This document shows, in pieces, positions 1-7,879 of a DNA stretch of 64,000 nucleotides. The notes below the pieces were generated by a model that worked only from the letters and a program-made list of their open reading frames with translations, did no database searches and was not told the origin of the DNA. The position numbers and the translations under genes were made by a program. The stretch covers positions 124,001-188,000 of the forward strand of contig JANYFY010000025.1 of assembly GCA_025359565.1 (NCBI GenBank). Reading direction: 5' to 3'. Every line of letters starts with the position of its first letter. Positions within the stretch are counted from its first letter, which is position 1. The stretch comes from Gammaproteobacteria bacterium. GTDB taxonomy: Bacteria > Pseudomonadota > Gammaproteobacteria > Steroidobacterales > Steroidobacteraceae.

Positions 1-1345
1 CATGACCGTGCGGTCCTCTCTCGCGCATGCGCAGCAGCACGGTTAAGGCAACACCGGCTAATCCTAGGCCCGAAAAAATCAACAGACCTAGTCGGTAACC
101 TTGCAAATTGCCGAGTCCGGCGTGCTGATGATCGTTGGCGCTGCCGATCGCTAAGTTGAGCACAAAAAACCCCACTTGCTCGACCAAGGTCATCAGCGCG
201 TAGGCGGTACCAAGCCGAGATTGGTCAACGAGATACGCGACGCAGGGCCACATGACCGCCGGAATGACGGAAAACGCGAGCCCCATCATGCACAAGGGTA
301 TGTACAGCGTGATATTCGTGTAGCCCATCAGCACATACGCCGGCATCAGAATCAGCGCAGCGGTCATCATCAAGGTCGCGCGCTGGCCGATTCGGTCCGA
401 CAATAGTCCGAGCAGCGGGGTTGCGATCATGGCGGAGAGCGGTAAAAGACTCGCGAACCCACCCGCCTGCTGGTGCGCGAGCATGCGCATGGCTTCAGTA
501 GCGCCAAGCCCGCCGTGATCCTCGAGAATACGGTTGGTGAAAAAATCGATTGCGAATGTGCGAAAAGGGAAGATCGCCGAATAAAATGTCAGGCAAATGC
601 CGACGACATACCAATACGAGGGGTTAAATTTGAGCGACTGACGAAGGTTGATGTTGCGTTTTGCACTAGAGGCGATCGGCAATGCGCGACTCGCGCCTGC
701 AGCGTGTCTCTCGAGTGCCCAATAGACTCCTGAGCACAAAATCGCAATGGTGCCGGCGCCTACCGCCAACAATAGCGGGCCTTGCCAACTGGGCTCGGTG
801 CTCAGCCCATGAGGATAGAACACTTTGTTTGCCCATCCCGGGGAATTATCGGCGGCTACCGACGCCAGTCGCGCGATCGTAATCTTGATACCAAAGGCAA
901 AAGCGAGCTCCTTGCCTTTGAACCATTTCGCAATTACCGTGGTGGCGGCGACTACCAGCGACTCCCCGCCCAACCCAAGCAAAGCTCGGCCTGCAATCAT
1001 CGTGTTCGGATGTCCGCTAGCCGCGGTGAGTGCCGCTCCTAAGCAACAGATCACCGCAAACAACGGAATCGCTCGCTGCGTACCGATTCGGTCGATGACC
1101 ATACCGCCGAGCAGCAGCGTGAGAATCGCGCTCGCGGCGTAGGCGGAATTCAACCAACCGAATGTGGTCGCAGAAAAACCTAACTCCTGGATGAAAATGC
1201 GTTCGAGCGGATTGATGCTGTCGTAAATATAGTAAGTGCCACAACCCATCGTGAGGCTGACGAACAGGAGCACGGTCCATCGATACAGAACGGAGGGTTG
1301 TCCTGGCAATTCGGCGACGGCGTTGACGCTGGGGGTGATGCTCAA
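1..1345 (-). CDS. MFS transporter, 3' end outside window
   Basis: Inner-membrane major facilitator superfamily permease, about 448 residues visible. It reads as alternating hydrophobic segments with the short basic loop typical of MFS between TM2 and TM3 (GGMVIDRIGTQR) and a second copy of that pattern later (LLSDRIGQR). The reading frame is still open at base 1, but the last residues (LLRMRERGPHGH) are polar and look close to the C-terminus. The start is a TTG at 1345-1343 that overlaps the TGA of agaS (TTGA), which implies translational coupling. An ATG-only search would miss it. Coupling to agaS suggests uptake of the amino sugar or sugar acid handled by this locus. Substrate cannot be read from sequence. 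Confidence 0.85.
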   Translation of the reverse strand, partial: MSITPSVNAVAELPGQPSVLYRWTVLLFVSLTMGCGTYYIYDSINPLERIFIQELGFSATTFGWLNSAYAASAILTLLLGGMVIDRIGTQRAIPLFAVICCLGAALTAASGHPNTMIAGRALLGLGGESLVVAATTVIAKWFKGKELAFAFGIKITIARLASVAADNSPGWANKVFYPHGLSTEPSWQGPLLLAVGAGTIAILCSGVYWALERHAAGASRALPIASSAKRNINLRQSLKFNPSYWYVVGICLTFYSAIFPFRTFAIDFFTNRILEDHGGLGATEAMRMLAHQQAGGFASLLPLSAMIATPLLGLLSDRIGQRATLMMTAALILMPAYVLMGYTNITLYIPLCMMGLAFSVIPAVMWPCVAYLVDQSRLGTAYALMTLVEQVGFFVLNLAIGSANDHQHAGLGNLQGYRLGLLIFSGLGLAGVALTVLLRMRERGPHGH

Positions 1346-2496
1346 GGCTGCTTACCCCAGGGATATACCGAGACGCCCTGCACTACGCGGTTGACGACGC
1401 CGCTGGCATTAGGCGCGTCGGGCCGCAATCCAAGTGCCAGCGACTGCCGCAAAGCCAAGCTCTGCGCGAACACTGCGTAAGGGAAGCACAGATCGATGTC
1501 CGCGGCCTCCGCCGCACCCGCTATGCAAATCTCGTCCAATGACGCGACGGCCAACGGCTCAGCGGTCAGTGCTAGCACGCGCGCCGCAATCCCGTCGTCG
1601 CGAAGCTCACGGAGCAAGTCGATCTCATAGGCGCGCGTGTAAGTATTATTGCTGAGGAACATGACCACCAATGTTTTGGCGTTAAGAAATGTCTTCGGGC
1701 CATGCCGAAATCCTAAGGCGGTGTCGCAGGTGGCGACCACCATGCCATCCGTGAGCTCCAGCATTTTCAGAGCCGCTTCGCGCGCCAGCCCCTTGAGCTC
1801 GCTGTTACCGAGATACACGATCCGTTCGAATTTTAAGGCTTCGAGACGGGAGAAGACCAAAGAATCGGCGAGTATCTGATTTGTCCATCGGCCGAGTGTT
1901 GCCGCCGCCTGTGGAGCCAGCGACTCGAAAGCAATCGCACCGCTCAGCAACATACTGGAAAAGCTCGACGTCATGGCAAAGCCACGATCGTTGGTTTCCT
2001 CAGGCAGTAGCACCACGTGCGCGTTGCCCATCTCCAGGCCGCGACGATAAAGTTCGCCGTCACGATTGCAGGTGATGATCAGGTGGTGGCAGTCGGGCGT
2101 AATCTGCTCGGCGACGTTAAGCGCGGCCACGCTTTCGGGACTGTTGCCAGAGCGAGCGAATGAGACCAGCAGCAACGGCGATGAAGAGCCAAGCCAACTA
2201 TCGGGTGCGGCGACCAAGTCCGTGGTGGAGATGGCATGAACGGGCAGATCGAATCGACGTGTTAGCGCCGGAGCCAGACATTCGCCAATGCACGCTGACG
2301 TACCCGCACCGGTCAGCACGATTTGCAGCCCTTTGCGACTGCACAAGGGTTCTAGGAACGTTCGCATCGCGCTTGCATCGCGCGCCATCATTTTTTCAGT
2401 CTTCAGCCATGTGTCGGGCTGCTGCGCGATTTCGTGCATCGTCCATTCTGCGCCGGACTCGTCGATCTTGGCCGCAGGCAATCCGAGAAGACTCAT
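1342..2496 (-). CDS. agaS: AgaS-type SIS-domain sugar-phosphate isomerase/deaminase
   Basis: Two SIS domains of the AgaS family, which in E. coli deaminates/isomerises galactosamine 6-phosphate in the N-acetylgalactosamine pathway. Strong family signatures are ILTGAGTSA-like (VLTGAGTSACIG), SFARSGNSPESVAA, ETNDRGFAMTSS, TALGFRHGPK and the C-terminal SGVVNRVVQG. The frame stays open upstream to about 2655, but homology begins at MSLLGLPAA. I therefore take the ATG at 2496, giving 384 aa, the usual family length. The gene faces away from the agaR-like repressor across a 234-bp AT-rich region that contains two TTCATAT motifs, and it is coupled to the downstream MFS gene. Cytoplasmic. Confidence 0.9.
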   Translation of the reverse strand: MSLLGLPAAKIDESGAEWTMHEIAQQPDTWLKTEKMMARDASAMRTFLEPLCSRKGLQIVLTGAGTSACIGECLAPALTRRFDLPVHAISTTDLVAAPDSWLGSSSPLLLVSFARSGNSPESVAALNVAEQITPDCHHLIITCNRDGELYRRGLEMGNAHVVLLPEETNDRGFAMTSSFSSMLLSGAIAFESLAPQAAATLGRWTNQILADSLVFSRLEALKFERIVYLGNSELKGLAREAALKMLELTDGMVVATCDTALGFRHGPKTFLNAKTLVVMFLSNNTYTRAYEIDLLRELRDDGIAARVLALTAEPLAVASLDEICIAGAAEAADIDLCFPYAVFAQSLALRQSLALGLRPDAPNASGVVNRVVQGVSVYPWGKQP

Positions 2497-2541
2497 GCTA
2501 AACGCAACAACGGCTTCATTGGGTTTTGGACAACGTGTCGC

Positions 2542-2548
2542 TTCATAT
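2542..2548 (+). promoter_or_regulatory. TTCATAT motif copy 1 (candidate AgaR-type operator)
   Basis: TTCATAT followed by TT, just upstream of the agaS start in the divergent agaS/agaR region. It is one of four copies that flank the repressor gene. DeoR-family repressors of the AgaR type are known to bind T-rich TTTC-containing elements; the assignment here is inference. Confidence 0.35.
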
Positions 2549-2639
2549 TTACAATCTAACCTTGCGCTTTGAACGGCCTGTATTTCAATGTAAAGATACC
2601 CAAATAATACATAAACGAAAGCAATATGTAATAAAAAGG

Positions 2640-2651
2640 TTTCATATACTC
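2640..2651 (+). promoter_or_regulatory. TTTCATATACTC motif copy 2 (candidate AgaR-type operator)
   Basis: This 12-mer TTTCATATACTC recurs exactly, in inverted orientation, at 3639-3650 ahead of the GH4 gene. An exact 12-bp match on both sides of the repressor gene is hard to explain by chance and suggests that one regulator controls both transcription units. Confidence 0.45.
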
Positions 2652-2718
2652 GCATTTGCTTTTAAGATTTACAAGTATCAGCATGAATGGCTTTGCGCCT
2701 GCCCCGCTGTTCTAAGGA

Positions 2719-2732
2719 ATTAGATATCTAAT
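2719..2732. promoter_or_regulatory. Perfect 14-bp palindrome over the agaR start
   Basis: ATTAGATATCTAAT is a perfect palindrome lying between the AAGGA Shine-Dalgarno-like sequence (2714-2718) and the ATG at 2731, and it includes the first two bases of that ATG. It could be an autoregulatory operator or an mRNA hairpin controlling repressor translation. The SD-to-ATG distance is otherwise long, about 12 nt. Confidence 0.45.
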
Positions 2733-3564
2733 GAATGTCACAAAACAGAGCGTTGCGCGCCGCGCGATGGACACGGCGGGCGGCGGCGAAAGCACCGGAT
2801 TGCTGGTCGGTGAACGCCGCCATCGTATTTTGGACCTTCTCACTAAGAACGGGCGGGTCACTGTCGACGAACTGGCCAGTAACTTCGCCATCTCAACGGC
2901 TACTATTCGCCACGATCTCGCGGCTCTGGCAGCTACGGGCGCCCTGGAGCGGACCCACGGTGGTGCTCTCCTTAGCCGCGACGGCCAAGATTATCCGATT
3001 GCCCTGAAACGCACGCTGCATCACGCCGAGAAGGTGCGCATTGCCAGGGAGGCGGTCGGTCTCATCCGCGACGGCGAGACCATCCTTTTGGATTCCGGCA
3101 CCACCACGTCTGAGATTGCGAAGCAGCTACGCCAAATGGAATTTCGGTCGCTAAACGTTATTACCATCGGACTGAACATTGCCGTAATACTCGCCGATGC
3201 GCCCTGGGTACGACTTATTATGCCGGGCGGTGTTATGCGTCCCGAATCGAATGCTTTTTCCGGATGTATGGCCGAAGCTGCGATTGTGGGATTGCAAGCG
3301 GACCGTTTATTCCTCGGCGCCGATGGGTTGGATCCGGACTGTGGCGTCATGACTCCGCACCTCTTGGAAGCCCAGCTCAACGCCAAAATGATCGCAATTT
3401 CCCGGCAGGTGGTAGCTGTTGCCGATTCGTCCAAGCTCCTGCGCAGAAATGTGTCGCTGATCGCACGTGTGGAACAATTGCACATGTTGATCACCGACCG
3501 CTCGGCCGAGCCTGCCGTTGTGGCAGAGCTGCGCAGCCGCGGAGTTGAAGTTCGCTTGGCATGA
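2731..3564 (+). CDS. agaR: DeoR-family transcriptional repressor (AgaR-like)
   Basis: 277-aa cytoplasmic regulator. An unusual polar N-terminal tail of about 27 residues precedes the DeoR helix-turn-helix (RRHRILDLLTKNGRVTVDELA, then TIRHDLAALAATGALERTHGGA, residues about 29-75). The C-terminal DeoRC sugar-phosphate sensing domain follows, with DSGTTTSEIA, TIGLNIA, PGGVMRPESNAFSG and FLGADGLDPDCGVMTP. The last of these is the conserved F-G-A-D-G-x-D signature. It lies between agaS-MFS and the GH4 operon, so it probably responds to a sugar phosphate and represses both. The gene symbol rests on similarity plus the agaS neighbour. A start at the ATG at 2767 is also possible. Confidence 0.85.
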   Translation: MNVTKQSVARRAMDTAGGGESTGLLVGERRHRILDLLTKNGRVTVDELASNFAISTATIRHDLAALAATGALERTHGGALLSRDGQDYPIALKRTLHHAEKVRIAREAVGLIRDGETILLDSGTTTSEIAKQLRQMEFRSLNVITIGLNIAVILADAPWVRLIMPGGVMRPESNAFSGCMAEAAIVGLQADRLFLGADGLDPDCGVMTPHLLEAQLNAKMIAISRQVVAVADSSKLLRRNVSLIARVEQLHMLITDRSAEPAVVAELRSRGVEVRLA

Positions 3565-3638
3565 TCGGCAAGGACCGCCCCCCGCGAAGGTCGCCCTTAC
3601 TTCTTGACTTTGCCGAATCCGGGATTAAACTGAAGTGA

Positions 3639-3650
3639 GAGTATATGAAA
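3639..3650 (-). promoter_or_regulatory. TTTCATATACTC motif copy 3 (candidate AgaR-type operator)
   Basis: On the plus strand it reads GAGTATATGAAA, the exact inverse of the 12-mer at 2640-2651. It lies 140 bp upstream of the GH4 start, where an operator for the catabolic operon would be expected. Confidence 0.45.
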
Positions 3651-3679
3651 GCTTATGTACCAGTTTTATTTTTGATTAG

Positions 3680-3691
3680 TTTCATATTTTC
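3680..3691 (+). promoter_or_regulatory. TTTCATATTTTC motif copy 4 (candidate AgaR-type operator)
   Basis: Shares TTTCATAT and the terminal TC with copies 2 and 3. It lies 30 bp from copy 3 on the opposite strand, about three helical turns, a spacing compatible with cooperative binding. Confidence 0.4.
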
Positions 3692-3790
3692 TGTAAAAGT
3701 CGTATAAATCAAAAATTCGGGCACTGAAAGGCTGAAGCAGGGTGACAGACGTGACAATTGGGAGATTAAAGTTGACCAAAAGAGCCGGTC

Positions 3791-5164
3791 GTGGCTGATC
3801 GATTGAAACTTGTGCTCATCGGTGCGGGTAGCACCGTGTTCACGCAACGATTGGTTGCCGATCTTATTCTCAGTGGTCAGTCGGACAGATGGGAATTGGC
3901 GCTGGTCGATATTGATCCCGTCACGCTAACGGCAGTGGACGCATTAGTGCGTAAAATGCTGTTATTTAAGCATGTCGATTTTCCAGTCACTTCTACCACC
4001 GATCGCCGCAAAGTGTTGCCCGGTGCTGACTTCGTCGTAACCACGATCGCGGTTGGTGGCCGCCGCGGTTGGGAGCTCGACATTCAGGTACCCCGCAAGC
4101 ATGGCATTTATCAGCCGGTGGGTGATTCGGTGATGCCGGGCGGAATCTCGCGGGCCATGCGGATGATTCCCCAGATGGTAGCGATTGCTGAAGATATCGG
4201 CCGCCTTTGCCCTTCAGCCTATTTTTTCAACTATTCGAACCCCATGACGGCCATTTGCCGGGCCATCCGCCTGAAGACCGGCGTGCCGGTGATTGGACTG
4301 TGTCATGGCGTTCATCACGTCGAGAACGTTTTAGCGCAATTTCTGGGTCGCGAAGCAGGCAGTATCTCAAGCTTCGGTGTGGGGTTAAATCATTTGACCT
4401 TTCTCACCGACATCCGCTGCAACGGCGAGGATGCCAAACCTTTGCTGCAGGCAAAGCTTAACGAGCAGCGGCCTTTATTGCAGCAAGAAATTCGCGACAA
4501 GAAGAGCTGGCCTAATGGCGTGACGGGTCGCGCGCCGCGCTATTCCGATGACCCGCTGTCATGGTCTATATTCGAGCGTTACGGCGTCTTTCCAGTGGCC
4601 ATGGACCGCCACGTAGCCGAATTTTATCCTGAACGCTTTCCGCAGGGGCGCTATTACGGGCATACCCTTGGTGTTGATGCCTTCTCTATCGATGGCCGCA
4701 TTTCGCTCGGCGATACCTGGTTCGATGAGATGCTGGCGGTTGCTAGGTCCACCGATCCGTTGCCGGCCTCCTACTTCGACAATGTGCCAGGCGAATCAGA
4801 GCAATTGGTGGATATTATTCATTCGTTGCTTCAAGACCGGCGCGAAGTATTCTCAACTAACATGCCGAACGGCGGTGCCGTGCCCGGGCTGCCGTCGGAT
4901 GCGGTACTGGAACTGCCGGCGTCGGCTACAGGATCAGGATTCTCGCCGCTGCAGTCTTCGGCATTACCGCCGGCCCTGGTTGCCAAGCTATGCTCGAAGA
5001 TCGCTGCGGTCGAAGTGACCGTACAAGCAGCCTTGCAAGGGAGCCTCGATTTGTTCGTCGAGGCGCTGCTTGCCGATGGTGCGGTGAGCGACCCGGATGC
5101 GGCCGTTGCGCTGGCGCGTGACTTGGTCGAAACCCACAAAGTGCACCTTCCACAGTTCGCGTGA
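3791..5164 (+). CDS. Glycoside hydrolase family 4 protein, probable alpha-glucuronidase type
   Basis: 457-aa NAD- and metal-dependent GH4 glycosidase, cytoplasmic. GH4 enzymes cleave by transient oxidation at C3. Visible landmarks are the Rossmann GAGS at 11-14, an NAD-binding LVDID near 38-42, FNYSNPM at about 146-152, the motif CHGV at 171-174 (metal-ligand Cys171), and GLNH with His201 as the second metal ligand. In this family the tetrapeptide after the Cys tracks substrate: CHGI/CHGx has been linked to alpha-glucuronidase, CHEV to alpha-glucosidase, CHSV to alpha-galactosidase, and CDMP/CNVP to phospho-glycosides. CHGV therefore favours a uronoside; this is inference. The start is GTG at 3791 with a weak SD. 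First gene of the catabolic operon. Confidence 0.9.
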   Translation: MADRLKLVLIGAGSTVFTQRLVADLILSGQSDRWELALVDIDPVTLTAVDALVRKMLLFKHVDFPVTSTTDRRKVLPGADFVVTTIAVGGRRGWELDIQVPRKHGIYQPVGDSVMPGGISRAMRMIPQMVAIAEDIGRLCPSAYFFNYSNPMTAICRAIRLKTGVPVIGLCHGVHHVENVLAQFLGREAGSISSFGVGLNHLTFLTDIRCNGEDAKPLLQAKLNEQRPLLQQEIRDKKSWPNGVTGRAPRYSDDPLSWSIFERYGVFPVAMDRHVAEFYPERFPQGRYYGHTLGVDAFSIDGRISLGDTWFDEMLAVARSTDPLPASYFDNVPGESEQLVDIIHSLLQDRREVFSTNMPNGGAVPGLPSDAVLELPASATGSGFSPLQSSALPPALVAKLCSKIAAVEVTVQAALQGSLDLFVEALLADGAVSDPDAAVALARDLVETHKVHLPQFA

Positions 5165-5170
5165 GCGCAC

Positions 5171-5899
5171 ATGAGTGTGCTCAAAGCCGATCATGATCGA
5201 GCTGTAGAACTTGCCGGGGCGGGTATGGTGCCGCGCCCCGTCGATATCGATCAAACGCAAACCGGCTTTAAGACGCTGCGCACCTTAAGAATCTATCGCT
5301 TCAGTCCGCCTCAAGTAATTGACGGGCATGCCGAAGAGGATGAAGTCTACATTGTGGTGCTGAGCGGATCGGTAAAACTCGTCGTGCGCAGTAAATTATG
5401 GGACACCAATACCACTTCATTCGCATTAACTGCGGCGAGCGATCACCGTCCTGCGACCTGCGCGGCCTATCTGCCCCCGCATGCCGAGTACGTGCTCACG
5501 CCCATGGCCGCCTCGGATATCGCCTACGCTCGCGCGAGACCGTCGACTAGCCGCCGGCCCGCTGTTTTAACCTCGACGCCCCAACTGGAGGAGAGTGGTG
5601 TGTGGGTCTTATTGGACGACTCGCAGCATGCGGAGCGACTGCGCATCCGGATGCTGCATGTTAGCGCCGGATCGCGGGCGGCAGTATTGACGCCGATACG
5701 TGAGGCCGACCCCACGGGCGAGGCGTTGATACACCTGCGATGCACTCCGGTGCGCGGCGCGGCCGAGCTTGAAACACCCGGCGCATCCGCAGAAATGCTT
5801 GAGTCATGGGACACGATCGCCGTTGCTCCGGGGGAACGCCCGACCTTACGCATCGCCGCCGAGGCATCAGCCACGGGCTTTGTCGTGGCGGCGCTATGA
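5171..5899 (+). CDS. KduI/IolB-like cupin (putative uronate/deoxyglucuronate isomerase)
   Basis: 242-aa protein with a cupin-like stretch at about 52-75 (VIDGHAEEDEVYIVVLSGSV), resembling the N-terminal half of the IolB/KduI isomerases that act on 5-deoxyglucuronate or 5-keto-4-deoxyuronate. The C-terminal half is weakly conserved. I do not see the HxH...E...H metal site clearly, and the protein is slightly shorter than IolB (about 270 aa). It starts 6 nt after the GH4 stop and overlaps the next gene by ATGA. Context (uronoside hydrolase upstream, sugar-acid enzymes downstream) fits an aldose-ketose isomerase of uronates. The family call is tentative; a non-enzymatic cupin is an alternative. 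Confidence 0.5.
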   Translation: MSVLKADHDRAVELAGAGMVPRPVDIDQTQTGFKTLRTLRIYRFSPPQVIDGHAEEDEVYIVVLSGSVKLVVRSKLWDTNTTSFALTAASDHRPATCAAYLPPHAEYVLTPMAASDIAYARARPSTSRRPAVLTSTPQLEESGVWVLLDDSQHAERLRIRMLHVSAGSRAAVLTPIREADPTGEALIHLRCTPVRGAAELETPGASAEMLESWDTIAVAPGERPTLRIAAEASATGFVVAAL

Positions 5900-6918
5900 G
5901 CGATCAAACCGCGATGGCTCCGATCCAGCCCTGCCGGATTGTTGTGATCTCGGATAGCTTTCAGACCTTGCCTGAGGCAGTCACAGTTCTTGATGAGTCG
6001 GGCCACCTCGTGACGTATGTTCCGTCCCTCACGGCTTGGGCCGACCTCGAGCCAGCCGATCGGCGTGTCCTTGCGGAGGCGCGCGCGGTCGTCATGGGTC
6101 GCGTACTGGGTATCGATGCCAGCGCATTGGCGATCGCACCGCGGCTGTGCGTCGTCGCGCTACACACTTCAGGCAGCGACAACGTGGACATTGAAGCGGC
6201 CACCCGAAAAGGCGTGCTGGTCACCAACGTCAAGGGGGTCAACGCCGAGCAATGTGCCGAGTTTGCAATGGGTTTGATGCTTTGCGTGGTGCGCAAGATT
6301 TTAATGGGTGATCACGCGATCCGCTTAGGTAAATGGGCCACTCGCACGCAATCGAGCATGGATCTGTTTGGCGCGACTATGGGCGTCATCGGCTTGGGGC
6401 AGATCGCGAAGGCGTTCATTCTGCGTGCGCACGCCTTCGGCATGCGAATTGTAGTTCACACTCGCACGCCCGATCATAAGTTCGCCAGCCAGTACAAAAT
6501 AGAATACGTAACGCTCGATGCGCTACTCGCGCGAGCTGACGTCGTGGGGGTTTTCGCTTCGCTTGATAAAGAGAGTCGGCGCATGATCGGCGCTCGCGAG
6601 TTCAGTCTGATGAAACGCTCCGCGTATTTTATTAATATCGCGCGCGGCGAACTGGTCGACCAGGCCGCGTTGGTTGATACGCTGCGCGCACGTCGCATCG
6701 CTGGCGCGGGCCTCGATGTGTTCGAAGACGAACCTCTGCTGCAAAGCGAGTTGTTCGAACTTGACAACGTCGTCCTAACGCCGCACCAGGCGGGCCTCAC
6801 ACAAGGCGGGAAAACCGGCGCGGCGGTGCGTGCGGCACGTAACGCGTTGCAGGCTGTGCACGGCACTGTGCCGCGCGATGCCGTCAATCCCACTGCTTGG
6901 GATACACGGCCGAGCTGA
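5896..6918 (+). CDS. D-isomer-specific 2-hydroxyacid dehydrogenase
   Basis: 340-aa NAD(P)-dependent oxidoreductase of the SerA/GhrB superfamily. The catalytic-domain start is divergent. The Rossmann motif GVIGLGQIAK sits near residue 157-166. The catalytic triad is visible as Arg in NIARGELVD, Glu in FEDEPL and His in LTPHQAG. It interconverts a 2-keto acid and a D-2-hydroxy acid; which one cannot be read. The ATG at 5896 overlaps the upstream TGA (ATGA); an upstream in-frame GTG exists but lies inside the previous gene. Its place between a uronate-type isomerase and a sugar-acid dehydratase suggests oxidation or reduction of a sugar-acid intermediate. Confidence 0.88.
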   Translation: MSDQTAMAPIQPCRIVVISDSFQTLPEAVTVLDESGHLVTYVPSLTAWADLEPADRRVLAEARAVVMGRVLGIDASALAIAPRLCVVALHTSGSDNVDIEAATRKGVLVTNVKGVNAEQCAEFAMGLMLCVVRKILMGDHAIRLGKWATRTQSSMDLFGATMGVIGLGQIAKAFILRAHAFGMRIVVHTRTPDHKFASQYKIEYVTLDALLARADVVGVFASLDKESRRMIGAREFSLMKRSAYFINIARGELVDQAALVDTLRARRIAGAGLDVFEDEPLLQSELFELDNVVLTPHQAGLTQGGKTGAAVRAARNALQAVHGTVPRDAVNPTAWDTRPS

Positions 6919-6974
6919 GTACCGCGACCGGCCTTAGGAACAACTACACCACGCAACGCATTAAAAGGGGTTTC

Positions 6975-7031
6975 ATGATGTCAATTGTCTTAGTTTTTCT
7001 TCGAAAATTCGCACTGCGAGAATTCTTGTGA
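6975..7031 (+). CDS. Possible 18-aa leader/coupling peptide
   Basis: Small frame MMSIVLVFLRKFALREFL preceded by a good AAAAGGGG ribosome site 4-7 nt from two adjacent ATGs. Its TGA (7029-7031) overlaps the GTG start (7028) of the FAH-family gene as GTGA. The downstream GTG has no SD of its own, so ribosomes finishing this frame could re-initiate there. No homologue recognised; it may be only a translation-coupling device. Confidence 0.35.
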   Translation: MMSIVLVFLRKFALREFL

Positions 7032-7879
7032 AGCTAGTGCGTTACGGCGATGTTGGGCGCGAACGACCCGGCCTGCTCGATGCAAATGGGCAGATCCGGG
7101 ATTTGTCCGGCCACGTTGCCGATCTACGCGGCGACGCTTTGCTACCCTCAGCGATCGAGCGCATTCGTGCTTTGAACCCATCAACTCTGCCGCTGGTGGC
7201 AGGCACATCGAGGTTGGGGCCGTGCGTGTCGGGAAGTGGCAAATTCGTATGCATTGGTCTAAATTACAGCGATCACGCCCTCGAGGCGAACATGAAAATT
7301 CCGCCCGAGCCGATTATATTCATGAAAGCCACTTCTGCCATCAATGGTCCGAATGATGATCTCGAAATTCCTCGCGGTGGCGAAAAGCTAGATTGGGAGG
7401 CGGAACTTGCGATTGTCATCGGCACGCCCGCAAAATATGTTAGCGAGGACCGAGCGCTCGATCACGTAGTCGGTTACTGCATCGTGAATGATGTGTCGGA
7501 GCGCGCTTTTCAGCTAGAGCATCAGGGTCAATGGACTAAAGGCAAGTCGCACGATACCTTCGGCCCGCTGGGGCCTTGGTTGGTTACGGCGGATGAGGTT
7601 CCGGATCCACAGCGACTGGCGATATGGCTCGACGTAAACGGTCGCCGGTTTCAACAGGGCTCGACCGCTACTATGGTGTACACGGTCCGATACATTGTGG
7701 CCTATTTGTCGCGATTCATGACCCTTCATTGTGGCGACATCATTGCTACGGGCACGCCGGCCGGTGTGGGCATGGGTCAAAAACCTCCTAGATATTTGCG
7801 GGCCGGTGATCGGGTTTCGCTGGGCATCGAGGGATTGGGTACCCAGCACCAAACGGTGATTGCCGAGCGGGTGGAATGA
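7028..7879 (+). CDS. Fumarylacetoacetate hydrolase family protein
   Basis: 283-aa cytoplasmic hydrolase of the FAH fold, which acts on 2,4-diketo or 2-oxo-enoic sugar-acid intermediates (for example L-2,4-diketo-3-deoxyfuconate or ureidoglycolate-type enzymes). A YkgB/FAH-like N-terminal domain leads to CIGLNYSDHALE (about 75-86), metal ligands in the WEAELAIVIG segment (about 120-129), GYCIVNDVSER, KGKSHDTFGPLGPW and the terminal GDIIATGTPAGVGMG and GDRVSLGIEGLG. Usual length for the family. GTG start at 7028, possibly coupled to the small upstream frame. Next to an IlvD/Edd dehydratase it most likely performs the last C-C cleavage of a non-phosphorylated deoxy-sugar acid pathway. Confidence 0.88.
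   Translation: MKLVRYGDVGRERPGLLDANGQIRDLSGHVADLRGDALLPSAIERIRALNPSTLPLVAGTSRLGPCVSGSGKFVCIGLNYSDHALEANMKIPPEPIIFMKATSAINGPNDDLEIPRGGEKLDWEAELAIVIGTPAKYVSEDRALDHVVGYCIVNDVSERAFQLEHQGQWTKGKSHDTFGPLGPWLVTADEVPDPQRLAIWLDVNGRRFQQGSTATMVYTVRYIVAYLSRFMTLHCGDIIATGTPAGVGMGQKPPRYLRAGDRVSLGIEGLGTQHQTVIAERVE

Noticed and set aside
2497-2655. Upstream extension of agaS
   Set aside because: AT-rich, no AgaS homology, and it would cover the regulatory region; the ATG at 2496 fits the family start.
5524-6006. Minus-strand 160-codon frame
   Set aside because: Antisense to the IolB-like and hydroxyacid dehydrogenase genes, no domain.
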